Of a stretch of 64,000 bases of DNA, positions 1 to 12,592 are shown one piece after another. Below the pieces are notes generated by a model. The model searched no databases, was not told the DNA's origin, and was given only the letters and a program-made list of their open reading frames with translations. Made by a program: the position numbers and the translations under genes. The first letter of the stretch is position 1. Each line of letters begins with the position of its first letter. The DNA is from Dolomedes plantarius (lineage: Eukaryota; Arthropoda; Arachnida; Araneae; Dolomedidae): assembly GCA_907164885.2 (NCBI GenBank), contig OU015493.1, positions 121,134,193 to 121,198,192 on the forward strand. The letters run 5' to 3'.

Positions 1-260
1 CTGCTTGCCAGGGTGGGTGGCAGGGGTCGAATGATTAGATCTCTTCCTGTTGTACAGCTCTTTCGGAGCTTTTTCTTTCTTCTGCCGTTTAGTGAGTGGC
101 CTTTTACATGATCGTGAGGAAAAGAAATGAAAGAAAAATCGAACCGGGATCGCCGTAATTTGATCGAGTTCCGCCGCGGATTTCGAACAAATTGCGGCGA
201 TTTGACTCATGTGAAGAAAAGTTGTTCGCTGGTTGTTTAAGTGTTGTTTCTGAGGCATCG
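1..260. other. GC-richer patch at window edge
   Basis: The first 260 bases are clearly richer in G and C, and in CG dinucleotides, than the next 3.5 kb. No reading frame of useful length and no convincing splice pair is visible. It could be the edge of an exon, 5' UTR or promoter lying mostly outside the window. The call rests on composition only. Confidence 0.25.
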
Positions 261-3200
261 TACCGGTTTGAAGAGTATTAATTTCACTGTCCTGAAGAAT
301 AAAACAAAAGTGGATATAATAGTTTTGATCCGAGAGATGGACGGCAAAAAATAAACATCATAACCATAAGGAAATTTGAAATGAAATATGCTACTCTTCC
401 AGTAGAGAAAAATATTATTCAGTTAAAAAAAATAAAAATGAAGATTTTTTATTTATTTTTATTTTTTATAAATGGAAAAATATTCCTGTTTTAAAAGAAA
501 AATTAGATAGCTTGAAGTTTGGATTTGTTGGAAGAGAGTAATTCATAAATATTAATCACTTCATATGGAATGGCTTTGAAAACATACTACTTTGTTTCTT
601 TTAACAGAGTAATGGGATCTTCCGGTTAAACAATAGATATCTGATTATTGGACTATCAGATTTACTTTTGAGTTCAGTTCTTTGAGGCTAAGTAACTGAA
701 TAAAGTTAAAGGATATTTAAGTTCTTTATCAAATAAATATGTCATTTGAAGAATGACATGCACATTCATAGCTAGTCTTTTTTTTTACGATAAAAATTTT
801 CATTGCGCAAAAGACCAAAGTCAAAGGATGGGAACTGCTTTAAAAATATATACGTCTTGCAATAGTATTTTTATTTTTTTAACAGTTTTGTAATATAATT
901 TGTCTAGTTAATTTTAAGGTCGTGTAGTTGAGTTTCAAAGAAATGAATAAAGTTTTTGTTAAATGCTGTTAAAGTTTGCAGAAGATATGAATTGCGAATT
1001 AATTCTCAATTAATCTCATCTAAAAAAAATTCAACGATTAGGGTATCTTTTTTAGGATTTCTAGAAACAAATTATCTATCCTTTCATCGCTGATGTCTTG
1101 ATATCATTGATCAATTTATATTTTAAACCATTTATTTTCAGTGACACTTAATGTTATAATGGTCCCATGAGATGATCGTCGACAAAATTGATTTGTATAG
1201 AATGGTTCATTATAGACGCATGAAATGATTCGTATGCTGATTTATTTATATCTAATGATTCATTATTCTAATTCAAACCTACCTTATAAAGTTTGTTAGA
1301 TTGAAAAAAGATTATTTTTTAGTTTTAATTTTTATATCAGAAACAAGATAATTAATTCATTAATTATATTGTGAAATATAATTCTATTAAGATTAGTTGT
1401 GCGCGGGAAAATTATGTATTCATCAAATTATGTATACCATTGTAATTTTCTGGTTATGAACTAAGATTGTTTATTTTAAGATATTATTCTAGACTTACAA
1501 ATTTTAATTTTGTAGTGAATAACTCTTTTTAACGTAGGATTACGTTCCTCCGGAAAGCAAAATTTCAGGTGTCTTCATCGCGAGTTATAATTTTAGCAGC
1601 GTGCCAAACCCAGTCTGTATCGCTTGGGCAAGCAGTAAACAATTAAACAGAAAAATACCAAAATGCGTCAAAATTTTGACATTTTGAAAAATTTGAAATT
1701 TTGACAAAATTTTGGGACTTTTATGTTTCATATATTTGCAAAAATTTACAAATTTTTTTTTTATTGTAAATTGATTAATATTTCACGGTACTGTAATTAT
1801 GAAATATTTTAAGCTTTAATATAAATTAATTTTATTGTTATATTTCATAATCAAAGAATTTTCATAGTGTTGCCAAAGTCACTGATTCTTAATTGAGCCA
1901 TTCACAAGCCAAATCGATTAAATTCACTTTTTGAATTTTTAAAAAATTTTAGTGTCAAAGCACCTGATTGACAGTTTTTTATATTCATAATAAATTCCCC
2001 AAATATTAAGGATTTAACATAGGCCTTTCTGAGTTGTCGCGGTTAATTGTTATTCAGATTAAATAAATGTGACAGTCGTAAAGAAAGTGAATTAATTTCA
2101 ATAATTATAAAGTAAGTTTTGGTTAAGTGTGAAAACACGAAACCACAGTAATGTAAAATACAATATTGACTGATGCACATATGCAAAATATATGCAACTA
2201 GTGTGCAGATCATATGTAAATTATGGGTTTAAAAGTTATTGGATTATTGTTGGTTTAGACAGTATTAACAGCAATGTTAACCATATATTACTCGTGACAG
2301 CGCAAACCTGTACTCTTTAAAGAGCCCTGTATGAAGTACAATGAAGAATGATTCCAAATGAAATAACATTGCATCAGGTGATGTGACTCGAAATGAATAC
2401 TTTAATATGTAAAATAGAAAGCGAATAAAAATAAACAGATTATTGATAATAAATTGCAAAATTAATATAATTTTAATTGTATAAATTGCATCGTTAACAC
2501 TAGTGCAAAATAAAAAAACAGCCCCGCGTAAATAAAAAAACAAAATTGCACAGCCTTGGAAAATTCAACTTCCTATATTAGAAATATTCTTTTAGTTTTA
2601 TGTTGTTAAACGTTGCATATAATGTTTAAACGGTGAAAGCACTAGTCAGTCTGAATGAATGGTAGAATCGTAAACAGCGTCTTGAAGCATGGGAAAAACG
2701 AGGAAATTTTCGTGTTTCACGGATTAATTGCAATAGCAAATTATTTTTGCCGGAAAAACTTTCTCGAAAACAAAGTTAACTATATGATTTAGTTGTTAGA
2801 AATAAGCTGACGCATGTAAAATACTAGTCTTGAGCAATTTAAAATTTCATTTCACGAGGGAGTTTTTCTTTTTTCCATGCACTCCTTACATAAACATTAG
2901 TTTTCGATCAATTTTATTTCTTTTTTAGGATTCAGCATGGAACTTTTCTAAGGAAACACAAATTTGTTTTTCATTTCACTTACTCCAACTGTTCGTGTCC
3001 AGTAACCGAAAAACAAAAACAAAAATTCTCTTCTCGACATGCGAATTAATAATACCCTCTTTCATGCTACAGTATTCTCCGTAATTTGGGAAACTGCGTC
3101 CGATTTGAGAAAGATCTGACCTTTTCTGCTCACGCAAGAGCAGAGAAAGTGGCGTGTATAGTGCCAATTCGAGTAGACTAAATTTCGCACGGCTAAGGCA

Positions 3201-3778
3201 GACAATAACGGATGCTTCATTAACGTTCGGATGCTTATGTTCCCAGCGTCATCAAAAGTTTACGCTGTTGGTCCGTTAACTTTCTGCAGTGTAAACCTAT
3301 ATTTAAAGGAAGAAATTTTAACACTCAGAGGCTGTAATTAGGAATTGAGTGCGCTTTTTATTTTCAAGGTCGTGGACAATTGGTTTTGGAGATGTTTTGA
3401 AAATAAAGTGAATCAATTTAGCACTTAACATAAAGACCTAATGAACAGAATTTTTGCCAACAATAAGCTATATCACCCATGATTATTATACCCCATCTCA
3501 ATAGATGGATATACTAGAAACAATGAAGTATCCACTGCTGAAAAACCATGTATAAAATTTCTATTTAATAACCTGCTCACAGCAACTACCATGAAATTAT
3601 TCATCTAAGATTTTATCAGAAATTTACATGTATGCCGAATTCTGATATTGCCATCATACACGCCTAATTCTTTAATAAATGTTTAGAACTCAACATAAAT
3701 TATGATGTCTATTTAAAAAAAATATCCGTCATTTATGTATCACTATATTGCTACGTTTTAAACATTATCATAAAATAT
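261..3778. other. AT-rich non-coding stretch
   Basis: Apart from the dispersed repeat at 1893-1992, this stretch shows only A/T-rich sequence with homopolymer runs and short hairpins, for example around 1665-1715. Reading frames are short and low in complexity. No gene is supported. Confidence 0.5.
1893..1992 (+). repeat. Dispersed repeat, copy A
   Basis: About 100 bp, from TTGAGCCATTCACAAGCC to ATTCATAATAA, matches 27522-27626 in the same orientation with scattered differences. Shared landmarks are CACAAGCCAAATCGATTAA, GCGTCAAAGCAC or GTGTCAAAGCAC, and TGATTGAC. No terminal inverted repeat or coding sequence is seen, so the class is unknown. It may be a fragment of a longer element. Confidence 0.6.
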
Positions 3779-3780
3779 TA

Positions 3781-5194
3781 CATACACTGATTGCCATTAA
3801 AATTGCAACACCAGGAAAGAAAGCAAATAACAAAATTTTACTTATTGTACATATACAGCATAGTATAGGAAGGTAACATGATTAAATTTGAAAGCAATTT
3901 GTGGGTATACAGGGTCCGAAATTAGTACACACAGCTGCCACCTAAACGGCAGCTAAAACGGCTCTAATCCAGTTAGGCATCGAGTCGAACTGGGCTTGGA
4001 TGATAGATACGGGCAAGTCCTCTCATGCTTCTTTATGTTTATGCCACATTTCATCACTCGTAGTGGCTGGAGAGCGGTGGCGTCCCAGTGTGTCTGCAAA
4101 CTATGACCAGATGTTTTCAATGGGTGAGAGATCTGGAGAACGTGCTGTCAGGGCAACAGTCCAACACCCTCTGTGTCGAGGTATGTCAGGAGACGACGGG
4201 CAACATGCGGTCTTGCGTTATCTTGTAGAAAGATGACGTCTCCGAGGCCTCGAAGATAGGGCACAGCCACCGGCCTTAAGATCTGAGAAATGTATGGCTG
4301 TTAAGATAACCGACGACGTGAACAAGAAGTGTTCGTGTAGTGTATCCAATGGCTGCCCATACCATCACACCAGGTACAGGGCCCATATGCCGATATCGAA
4401 GGCAAGCAGGCCACGTGCGTTCTCCTCGGGGCCTCCAGACATGGATACGTTCATCACGATACTGCACGCAGAACCGGGACTCGCCTGAAAAGTCGACGTA
4501 ATGCCATTCTGTATCTAGTTTTGTCACTGGACGCACCACTGTCGCCGCACGTCTCTATGCTGCAGTGTCAAAGGAAGCCGCAATAATGGTCGCTGTGCAG
4601 ACAGCCCGTGCTGCTTCAGACGTCGTCGCACTGTCCGTGCGCATACTTGTCGTGCTGAAAACAAACCCATTTCCTGACTCAAGGTCCGTGATGTGGCTGT
4701 ACGATCCTGCAAGGCTGATCTGACAACCTGTCTATCCTCTCGTGAGTTAGTGGCGGGAGGCCGTTGAGATCCTGCATGGCGTTCAGTATGACCCTCCTGA
4801 ACCCATCGATTCCATATTCGCATGACAATCGTTGGATTCCAACGAATGCGAGTAGCAATATCGTGGAACGATAAACCGCACTCTCGATAGGCCACGATCC
4901 TACCGCTATCGAATTCCGACACGTGCTGGTATCCATTTCTCCTTCTTATACGAGGCATAACACGATCTCCTCACAAATAACCAACATTCAAATGCGATTT
5001 TCGAAAGAGAAACCCGCTGCGTAACTTTTTTTTTTGTACATAGTTTGAGAGGCCGTTTCTCCCTCATGCGTCGTTCGATTGCGCTTAAATGCTAGCCATT
5101 TGCACATTCCAGCATCTTCTTCCTTTCATGTGAATATGACGTTTGTATCATCCCTCCTTCATGGTGTTGCAATTTTAATGGCCAGCAGTGCATA
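3781..5194 (-). mobile_element. Tc1-like DNA transposon, full length but inactive
   Basis: Terminal inverted repeats share the core GCCATTAAAATTGCAACACC: left end at 3781-3813 and its reverse complement ending at 5194. Both ends abut TA (3779-3780 and 5195-5196), the target duplicated by the Tc1/mariner superfamily. The length of about 1.4 kb is usual for Tc1-like elements. Most of the interior is a decayed minus-strand transposase. The ends are intact enough to be recognised in trans, but the encoded protein is broken. Confidence 0.85.
3945..4958 (-). pseudogene. Tc1-like transposase pseudogene
   Basis: Translation of the minus strand gives a Tc1-family DDE transposase in pieces. The start at 4958 gives MPRIRRRNGYQHVSEFDSG. 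The N-terminal helix-turn-helix DNA-binding half (about 140 residues) reads openly to 4524. A frame change then leads into the catalytic half (4539-4276), with FSGESRF, VWRPRGERTWPAC and PGVMVWAAIGY. A further frame change leads into FLQDNARPH near 4210-4240, followed by a degraded tail with stops down to about 3945. In active relatives the first motif normally reads FSDESRF, so the first catalytic aspartate is replaced by glycine here. The second D (QDNARPH) is present. Frameshifts, stops and this substitution mark a dead copy. It lies wholly inside the element at 3781-5194. Confidence 0.85.
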
Positions 5195-5196
5195 TA

Positions 5197-8100
5197 CAGG
5201 GGTGTAAGAGTCTAAGCTTTATGCTTCGGAAATTTTGTATGGGATAAACAGATGATATTCAGTTTTTCTCCTTCGTGTAATATTTTCCTAGACAATTTTT
5301 ATAGCACTTAAAATGATTGTATACATTCTTAAGCCATGTATAAACAAAAGGAAATTCAGTCTGATCAGCAACCCCTGACAAATAAACGATATGCTCAAAA
5401 CTATACACTCTTCCTTTCAAAGAAAAAAATATTCTGCTGTCAGATAAATATTATAGTCATCAATCATTGGTAGTGATTCCGGGGTCATTAGTTTTTATTT
5501 TAAAAAATGCAGTAAAAACTACGCTTCTTTTCGTTTGTTATATGAACATTCTTCCCGAAAATCTGCCATTATGAGATTAGATTAGTAATCGGCCCTGAGC
5601 TCTTGCTTAGTAAAAAGAAAGGAATTTATGCTCCAGAGCTGACAGCAAAAATTTCTGTTTGTTTGTGATCGTAGTTTAAGATAAACATAAAGAGAGCAGA
5701 CTAATTATTTTGTTAGTATTTCTGTTTCTTGGCAAACTTTTTTTTACTGTTGAGGTTTCAGATTCTGAATGAAAGCTATGTATTACAAATAAAAGATAAT
5801 CCAAGAATTTTACGCATTCTCACCATTCCTAATGAACATCCTGTTTTCAAGGAAACTGTAATAACTTTTTTCTAATTTTCTAGCCAAACATACGTGATAT
5901 AAAAAAATATTAAGGGGAAAATTATCCTTCTTTCAACTAAAAAATTCAAAAGCTACGTAAAATTGTTTCTAGAAAAGATTAAATTTTTTTTCCTTCTAAA
6001 AAGATTAATTCAAGGAGTTTTTATATTTAGCACAAGAAACAAAAATTCTGAACTTTCCTTTCACAGATGTTATTTTAATGAACTTTTCATCAAACGGTTA
6101 TGAGGTCTTAGAAGAAAAATTTTCGCGCGTTTCAAAATATTTAGAGAATGAAAGGACAGTCAGTTCAAAATTTTCGCTTTTCGTTTGCTGATATCGAATG
6201 AACATAAATTATCTTTTTCTCATTATACTGATTGGCTGAATGTTTGAAAAAATTATTTTAAAGAAAAATGAAACAATCAAAAAGAAGAAGAATTTTTTTT
6301 TATTTCATAGAGGTAATTAATATATACTTAAACCATTTATGCAATTTTTAAGTCTTGTTTTGTTAACAGTTTATAAAATATATTTTAATATAGCTTTTTT
6401 TTCTAAAAATGTGTTTTAATGTCTTATTACAGAAACTTCTATTGTCTGATGCGCACTCATTACTGAAAAAATACATTGTATAGTAACTCTGCGTAGAAAA
6501 AAAAATTATGTTTTTATATTCTTTTCTCATTTCATTCATACAGATTAAAACAAATGCATTATAAATATTAATTCGAGTAAAGGTGAGATCTTCGCAGTCC
6601 CCTAAAAATCCCCCCATAACGTTGTTGTAAAATAAACTCTTATTTTAAGCAGAGAATTGCAAAATAGTTTAAAACACATTCTGAAATCGAACCACTATAA
6701 CAATCTTGATAACATATATTCTTCATCTAAGAACTTGCGATTTTTCTTTGTTATATCATTGACATGTCAACTTATATAGAAATACATATGTTTAGAAAAT
6801 TTAGCTTTAAGCGTTAAAAAAAAAAAAGGATTCTGTACCAAGAAACTACACCCGCATGTAAATACGGGCAAACATTTATGCATCTGACCTAGCATTGATA
6901 TCAGACATTAACCGAACCACATGGAGACAAGGATTTAAGTATGCAATTGGTAATGTCTATAAAAAGGTATGGTGGACTTTGATCAGAAAATTGCAAAAAA
7001 AAAAAAAATATGTAAGCTTCGATGTTTACCCAAGTTATCAGATTTTCAACGGGGAAAGATAAAGTTACGCTACATTAGCGGCCACTTTACGAATTCCTAA
7101 GTGAACAGTTTGACTTGAATATGGAGAAGGAATAAGTTATGAAGTACCAGGAAAGCTGTTTAGGAAAGCAACCTTCCAGGTAAATTTTTCAAGCTCACAG
7201 GAAGAGGAATAAAAAGTTGAGTAAATTTGAGTAAAACGGGAGTTATTTATTATAGTCGTAAATCCCAGAAACTTGTATGAAAGCGTCAATATTATTGTCA
7301 ATAAAAATACGATATGAAGGACCTGCTTATATTGTGGATTTCAGTTGTGTGACTGTTCCAAAGTAGCTGATCAGCATGACAAATACTGGGCACCAACTAA
7401 TATGAGTGAAAGAGCTCAATTCCTGGACTTTAGACCAGCAGAGATCTATCTTAGGGGTAGACGAGTCAAGATTCTTCAGTTATTACTCGAAGTCATGCGC
7501 GAATATCATAATTGCCATATATTTGTTTTTCCCAGATCGAACAGTCTCATGAACAAAGCTTCGAGGTGCCATGGTATGGAGCTGCTCTTAATGATTTTGC
7601 TTTGAACATCTTTAGTTATTATTGACAAAATAAGGAATATTGCGAAGCAGATGGATAATTATTTGACAAAGCTTTAGAAATGACAAAAGCCAGCAACAAC
7701 AAGAAAAATAAGGCTAGTGGTATGTCACTCAGAAAATAAAGACGTCAGTTAAAAAGAAACTTTTAGCCAATAAATGCAGTAAAATCCGCTTTTTGTCCGA
7801 AAACCTGTTGTAGGAATATTGACGAAACGGTAGTATGTATGTAAGTCAAATATTCAAATCTCAACCAAACTTGAAAAATTCTAGTAGTTTCATGGGAAAA
7901 TTTAAACCAATTTGCAGAAAATCAATTCAAATTAATTTGTCACTGTTTTGAAATTAAGCAATGATTAGAAATTATTTCTAATATTTAAAGAACGGCAGAA
8001 TGACATGTCAATTTAAAAAAAAACATATTTTCAATCCGTATGACTTTTTTTAATGTCTAAATAATCAGACATCTGAATTCTACATCCGGGTTCTATATCT

Positions 8101-8510
8101 CTTATGATCATTAACACAAACAGAACTTATTTTAATGTTAAGTTACCCATAATTTTTTTTTGTTTTTTTGTTTTTGTTTTTACAAAAAGTGTGTTTCCAA
8201 ACATTTTACGTAAATGAGGTACTAAGGAGAAAAATAAAACTTTGGTAAAATATTATTTAGCATAAAAAGGAAAAAAAATTGAAGCAGTTATTCTACCTTC
8301 TTTTGCACACAGAAACAGAAAGGGGAAATATTCTATAGTAACAGTTCCTTTCAAAACGCCAAATATTCAAGGCTGTTAGAGATAGGATATATTCAGAGAG
8401 CTTATGCAAAAGAGATATTTAACTATAGGTGCATGTGTACAGTTGGTGGAGCTTTATCATTTTTAGTTTGATCTAGTGTGTTTGTAACAGTTATTATACT
8501 GTAATAATAC
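5197..8510. other. AT-rich non-coding stretch
   Basis: There is no recognisable gene or repeat. An 86-codon open frame at 7345-7605 (+) has no recognised motif and stands alone. Poly-A and poly-T runs are frequent. A near-palindrome lies just before the next block, around 8486-8513. Confidence 0.45.
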
Positions 8511-8550
8511 TGTTGTGATGATAATTAATAGTTTTTAAATAATTAACGTT
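8511..8550 (+). repeat. 40-bp direct repeat, left copy
   Basis: Forty bases beginning TGTTGTGATGATAATTAA recur at 10518-10557 with one mismatch (TAATTAACGTT versus TAATCAACGTT). The match stops abruptly on both sides. The pair brackets a 1,967-bp block of unusual composition. It could be a long target-site duplication, short terminal direct repeats, or a duplication scar. Confidence 0.75.
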
Positions 8551-10517
8551 CCATTATCCTTTCTGTGAGACGGCAGACATATTAAATTTTGGTATGGTGG
8601 AGGCTTAATCTTATTTTTGCACAGATTTTTTTTGGTTCATATGATTTTTATGTGTTTATGGTTATTATTATTTTTGATATTTTAAACGATGTAGATTTTT
8701 AATTTGAATTTTTTTACATTCCTATGTTTTGTGCATTTATTTAGAATATTGAATTTTTTTTACATCTTTAATTATTGAACGATATAAATGCTTTTATTTG
8801 GTATTTTATTTGGTATTTTGGTGTTTTACTTAGATTATTGCTCTGTTAGCGCGTTTAAGGATACATTTTTGACTTGAAATTTTTTTACATTCTTATAAAT
8901 TTTGCGTTTATTTTGAATATTGAATATTTTTTACATCTTTAAACATTGAATGATAGATATTTTGATTTAATATTTGATTTGGTATTTTGTTGTTTTCACG
9001 TTTGTTATTGCTATGCTAGTGTTTTAAGTAGAATAAGTGATTTAGGGTGTTCAATTGTGTATCTTTTACAATGTCTTCCATAGTATATGTGTATGCTGAG
9101 TATTGATATTTTAAAAAAAATTTTCTTAATACTTAAAATTCAGGTTTTTTTTCTAGTAATTGAATATGATATGGTTCAAAATGTTGGTCATGTATTTAGT
9201 TACAATTGGGTTTAAGGTTCAAACTTCAATGCCACAGGCTGGGGAATTTGAATGTTGCGGTGAATTCAGTACCTAATAAATTCAGTTTCTCATGTCAGGG
9301 ATTTGTTGGATTTAATACCAGTTTGTTTTTTTTGCGGAGTTTTAGCTTAATTTAATATTGATAAATTTCTTCTGTAAGGCATACTAAGGCGTCCGAAAAT
9401 TTTATTGTTTATGTGTAGGGTTAATGTTAAATTTTTTTTGGTGCTCTTGTCTACAATGTTTCGTGTGCATATACTGTTTCGAACGGGTCAGCATGACTTT
9501 TGGGGATCGACTGTGGTTCGATTCGACCGGTTTTTTGTTTATTTAAGTAGGGCATACAGTTTTTGTGAATAAAGGTTTTGGTTAAGTTATTTTGGTAGGT
9601 ATGCTTGCGTTGGTCTGTTCAGTTCGGATTATGCAAATGAACGTTAGACAGGGCTTCATGTGTTAATCATTAATTTTTACTAAGCATATTAGAATCTCAT
9701 TGCCGAAGAGTCTCTTTTCGCAGGCTGGAATTGAATTTGGTTTGGTAGGAGTAAATGGTGTAGTTAACTATAGGTTTCAAAATTTTACCAATTACTTGGT
9801 TTTGAAATGTATTCTAAGGTGGCCGGGAGATTATTTTTTTATTACATGTACGGTTAAGGTTATAAATTTTGTACACTTGTCTCACATGTTTCATATAAAT
9901 TTTTTGAGGTTGTACAGCAAAGATGTTAATTTTGATTGAACAGTGATAATGAATGTCATAAGAGAATTTTATATTAAGTTTTGTTCGAAGAGGTTTTGTT
10001 TATTTGTGTTAAGCATACGTTTTTTTTTGTAATTTGTTTCGGATTGTATACTATGGTCACACTGTCAATTTCAAATTATGGAAGTAAACTGTGGACAGGG
10101 TGTAATGTTTTTTGTAGTGATTGTTGTAACCGAGGCTGATTATTTTACTATGCATTTTTAGTGTACATGGTTTAATTTTAAGTTGAGCATACAGTTGTGG
10201 TAATGAATGGTTTTAGATAGATGTTAAGTGTTCAAGTTTAATTGTTTTCTTGTTTTATATGCAATTGTGGTAATGTATTACATTTTCGGGTAGTATGCTA
10301 GATGCTCCATGGTTTATATTTTTGTTTAATACGTAATTTCTCATGTATATGTGTTTTGTTATGTTGACCCGGGTCGAATGGTCACAATATATCACAGTGT
10401 GTAATGTAATTCTATACTTTAGTCAATTCTCTTTAATTTGTGAAATCTTTCCACGGTGTTCTGTGTTTAAAAAAAAATTGTGCCAAATTTTTTTTTTCTC
10501 GCGGGAAAGGAGGTTAT
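8551..10517. other. T/G-rich strand-asymmetric block between direct repeats
   Basis: The plus strand is strongly enriched in T and G and poor in C over nearly 2 kb, unlike most other stretches. A motif close to GCATAC recurs (for example at about 9381, 9554, 10013 and 10187). An imperfect tandem duplication lies at 8698-9035. Reading frames such as 9700-9939 are isolated and match nothing I recognise. No inverted termini are seen. Candidates are an unrecognised mobile element or a transcribed or skewed intron segment. Confidence 0.4.
8698..9035 (+). repeat. Imperfect tandem duplication, about 167-bp period
   Basis: Two consecutive units share, in the same order, a TTTTTTTACATTC motif, ATTGAATTTTTTTTACATC or ATTGAATATTTTTTACATC, TTTGGTATTTTG and ATTGCT(C/A)TG(T/C)TAG. 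Unit one is about 8698-8864 and unit two about 8865-9035. Divergence is perhaps a fifth of positions by eye, so the duplication is old. Confidence 0.65.
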
Positions 10518-10557
10518 TGTTGTGATGATAATTAATAGTTTTTAAATAATCAACGTT
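10518..10557 (+). repeat. 40-bp direct repeat, right copy
   Basis: Right partner of 8511-8550, differing at one base, 2,007 bp downstream in the same orientation. The flanking bases differ between the copies. Confidence 0.75.
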
Positions 10558-12250
10558 TATTTTAATCTCGGGTTTTGAGATAATTAAGTTAGTAAAGTAA
10601 ACAATTAAATGTTAGTAACGGTTGTGCTTTGTTATAGATTTATTAAGCCTCTGCTAAATATACTTGGTGGTTAAACTTGTGATAATCAAATATTCATTTA
10701 TTTGATTAATGTCATCGCATTTGGAGAATCGTGCGCAAATTTCTCGAAATGTTTTGACATTATGAAAAATTAAATTGGGGGAGATCATCACATGTTTGGC
10801 TTCATTGTTCAAATTTTTATTATTTAATTAATCTTACTTATAAACCTTGTAAGTGGCTGGTACGTATTTTTGGTTGGTGAATTTTACTTCAAATGTTGAA
10901 GAAATTTAGATAAATTGCAAAAGTTTTTTACTATTCCTTGATTTTCTTTCTTTCAAAAAAGAAGCAAACTGAATCTGTGCTTGGTAACAAGATCTTATCG
11001 CTACCCTGTGTTGGCCGCTGTCTGTAACCCGATACATCCGCTGTGCACCATTTTCGAACGGGAGAGAATCTCAGCAGAAAAAGACAGGCGAAAGGAATGT
11101 GCGCAAGAATACATCATCAAGTAGATGACCAGGGCGCCGTGAATTAAATTTAATCAACAAGAAGGAGATGAGGGGTGAAAAGTGTATTGTATAACGATTT
11201 ACAGAGTTCAAGAATGCAACCTGTAGTCTTCCCAATCCCTTTTGCCATCTACAATTCACGGCGCGCCGATGGACTACTTCGTTGGAAGCTGATTTTACGC
11301 GAAAGATGCAAGTGATAACAGGGGCTGACTCGGGAACGCGAGGGAGTTTGAAAAAGGATTCTGGACTGGTAGCGAGTGGGCGTAAGACCCAAAATTGGGG
11401 CCGAGAGGCTCCTGGCCTTGGAACGATGCAAGTTTGCCCGATCCCGGAGTGATGAACAGGCCACGGGTGATATTCTTTCTTTTCAATTCTTTTCTGTTCT
11501 TTAAATTCAATCCTAAATTTCTCTCCATTTTGAATGCTGCAGCGTGTCCTTAAGACTCATTTTATTCTATTTTATTTTTTAATGTTAGCAATTACAATTA
11601 GAGTAACAAAGTTTTTTTTTTTGATTCACCAGCCACCCTTATTAGTAATTGATTTTATTGCGACTTCTCTGAATTTGTTCATGTGAATTATTTAATGTTA
11701 TGAAGGCTCTATACTGTTAATATTTTGTAATCGTTGCTTGGTGGAGAGTCATGTTGAATGTAAGACTAGTCGTCAGTGTAATAAAATTGTTATTTTTAAT
11801 ATGTAAAGTTGTGTCGTGTCGGTCCTTGCTTTTGAGTTAATTTTATAATTTTTAGCTTTAGGTTCTTATTTCAGCAGAGTTGAATTTTTGAAGATTTTCT
11901 TTTAGGAGAGTGAATTTATTTTTAGGCGTACTCCAATGATAGAGAGGTAATTTTATTTGGTTTAATTTAATTTTTCTTTTTGGCTCTTTAATCACCACAG
12001 TGATGCAACAGTAAGTCGAACCTAGGGCAAATTTTAATTATATTTATGGGTTATTGCATTAAATAAAAACACAACGCAAACTTTCCATCTAACTTAATGT
12101 ACTAACCACTATTGCTATTATTGAAGTAAATTTAATTGAAACGTAGTATTAATTATAAATTGATATTAAAGATTGTAAAGAGTTATCCTATGCTTCAAGT
12201 AATTAATTAATTAAATATTTAAATTACCCCATCATAAATTCGTCGCCACA
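10558..12250. other. Non-coding stretch
   Basis: The T-rich character persists to about 10.9 kb. After the GC-richer island at 10976-11470 the sequence returns to AT-rich DNA. No gene is recognised. Confidence 0.4.
10976..11470. other. GC-richer, CpG-containing island
   Basis: About 500 bp with visibly higher G+C and many CG dinucleotides in otherwise AT-rich DNA, including GGCGCGCCG near 11260. Two partly overlapping minus-strand frames (11249-11464 and 11295-11528) are open but show no recognised domain. It might hold an exon, promoter or enhancer, or be an old element. Evidence is composition only. Confidence 0.3.
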
Positions 12251-12262
12251 ATACTGAAAATT

Positions 12263-12580
12263 GGGCTCGAGGTAGCCTAGTCTTAGCGCGTTGGCTTTTG
12301 GTGTTGAGGATGCGCTGATCAAATCCCGATAAATACCTCCGTGTCTAGGTCGGATATGGGCACGCTAAATCCGTAAACCGGAAAGTTCCTCTATGAGGTC
12401 AGAGAGGGGGGGGGGAGGGTACGATCCCCTAGATGTCGCCCCTGGGGCAGCTCAGTCAAAATTGAGGTGGCACCTTGCTAAATCGATTATAAACCGAAGC
12501 CGCACCCCTCAGCCCGCTAGCCTATATAGACCTGGTCTGGAATAACTTCCGGCCAGGGGGCATTAGAAACAACAACAACA
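12263..12580 (+). mobile_element. tRNA-derived SINE, full length, copy 1
   Basis: The element is bounded by a 12-bp target-site duplication, ATACTGAAAATT (12251-12262) and ATACCGAAAATT (12581-12592). The 5' end looks tRNA-like: an A-box-like GTAGCCTAGTCTTAGCGCG near 12272 and a B-box-like GATCAAATCCC at 12317-12327, the two parts of an internal RNA polymerase III promoter. A tRNA-unrelated body follows, including GAGGTGGCACC and GGCCAGGGGGCATTAGAAAC. The element ends in an (AAC)n tail. Long target duplications and a simple-repeat tail fit LINE-mediated retrotransposition. The body is shared with the copies at 15891 and 33601. Confidence 0.8.
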
Positions 12581-12592
12581 ATACCGAAAATT

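Noticed and set aside
7345..7605. 86-codon open frame beginning MCDCSKVADQHDKYW
   Set aside because: Faintly protein-like, but no family recognised and no supporting exon or element structure around it.
9440..9530. GGTTCGATTCGACC followed by a T-run, suggestive of a tRNA 3' half
   Set aside because: No matching acceptor, D or anticodon arms upstream.
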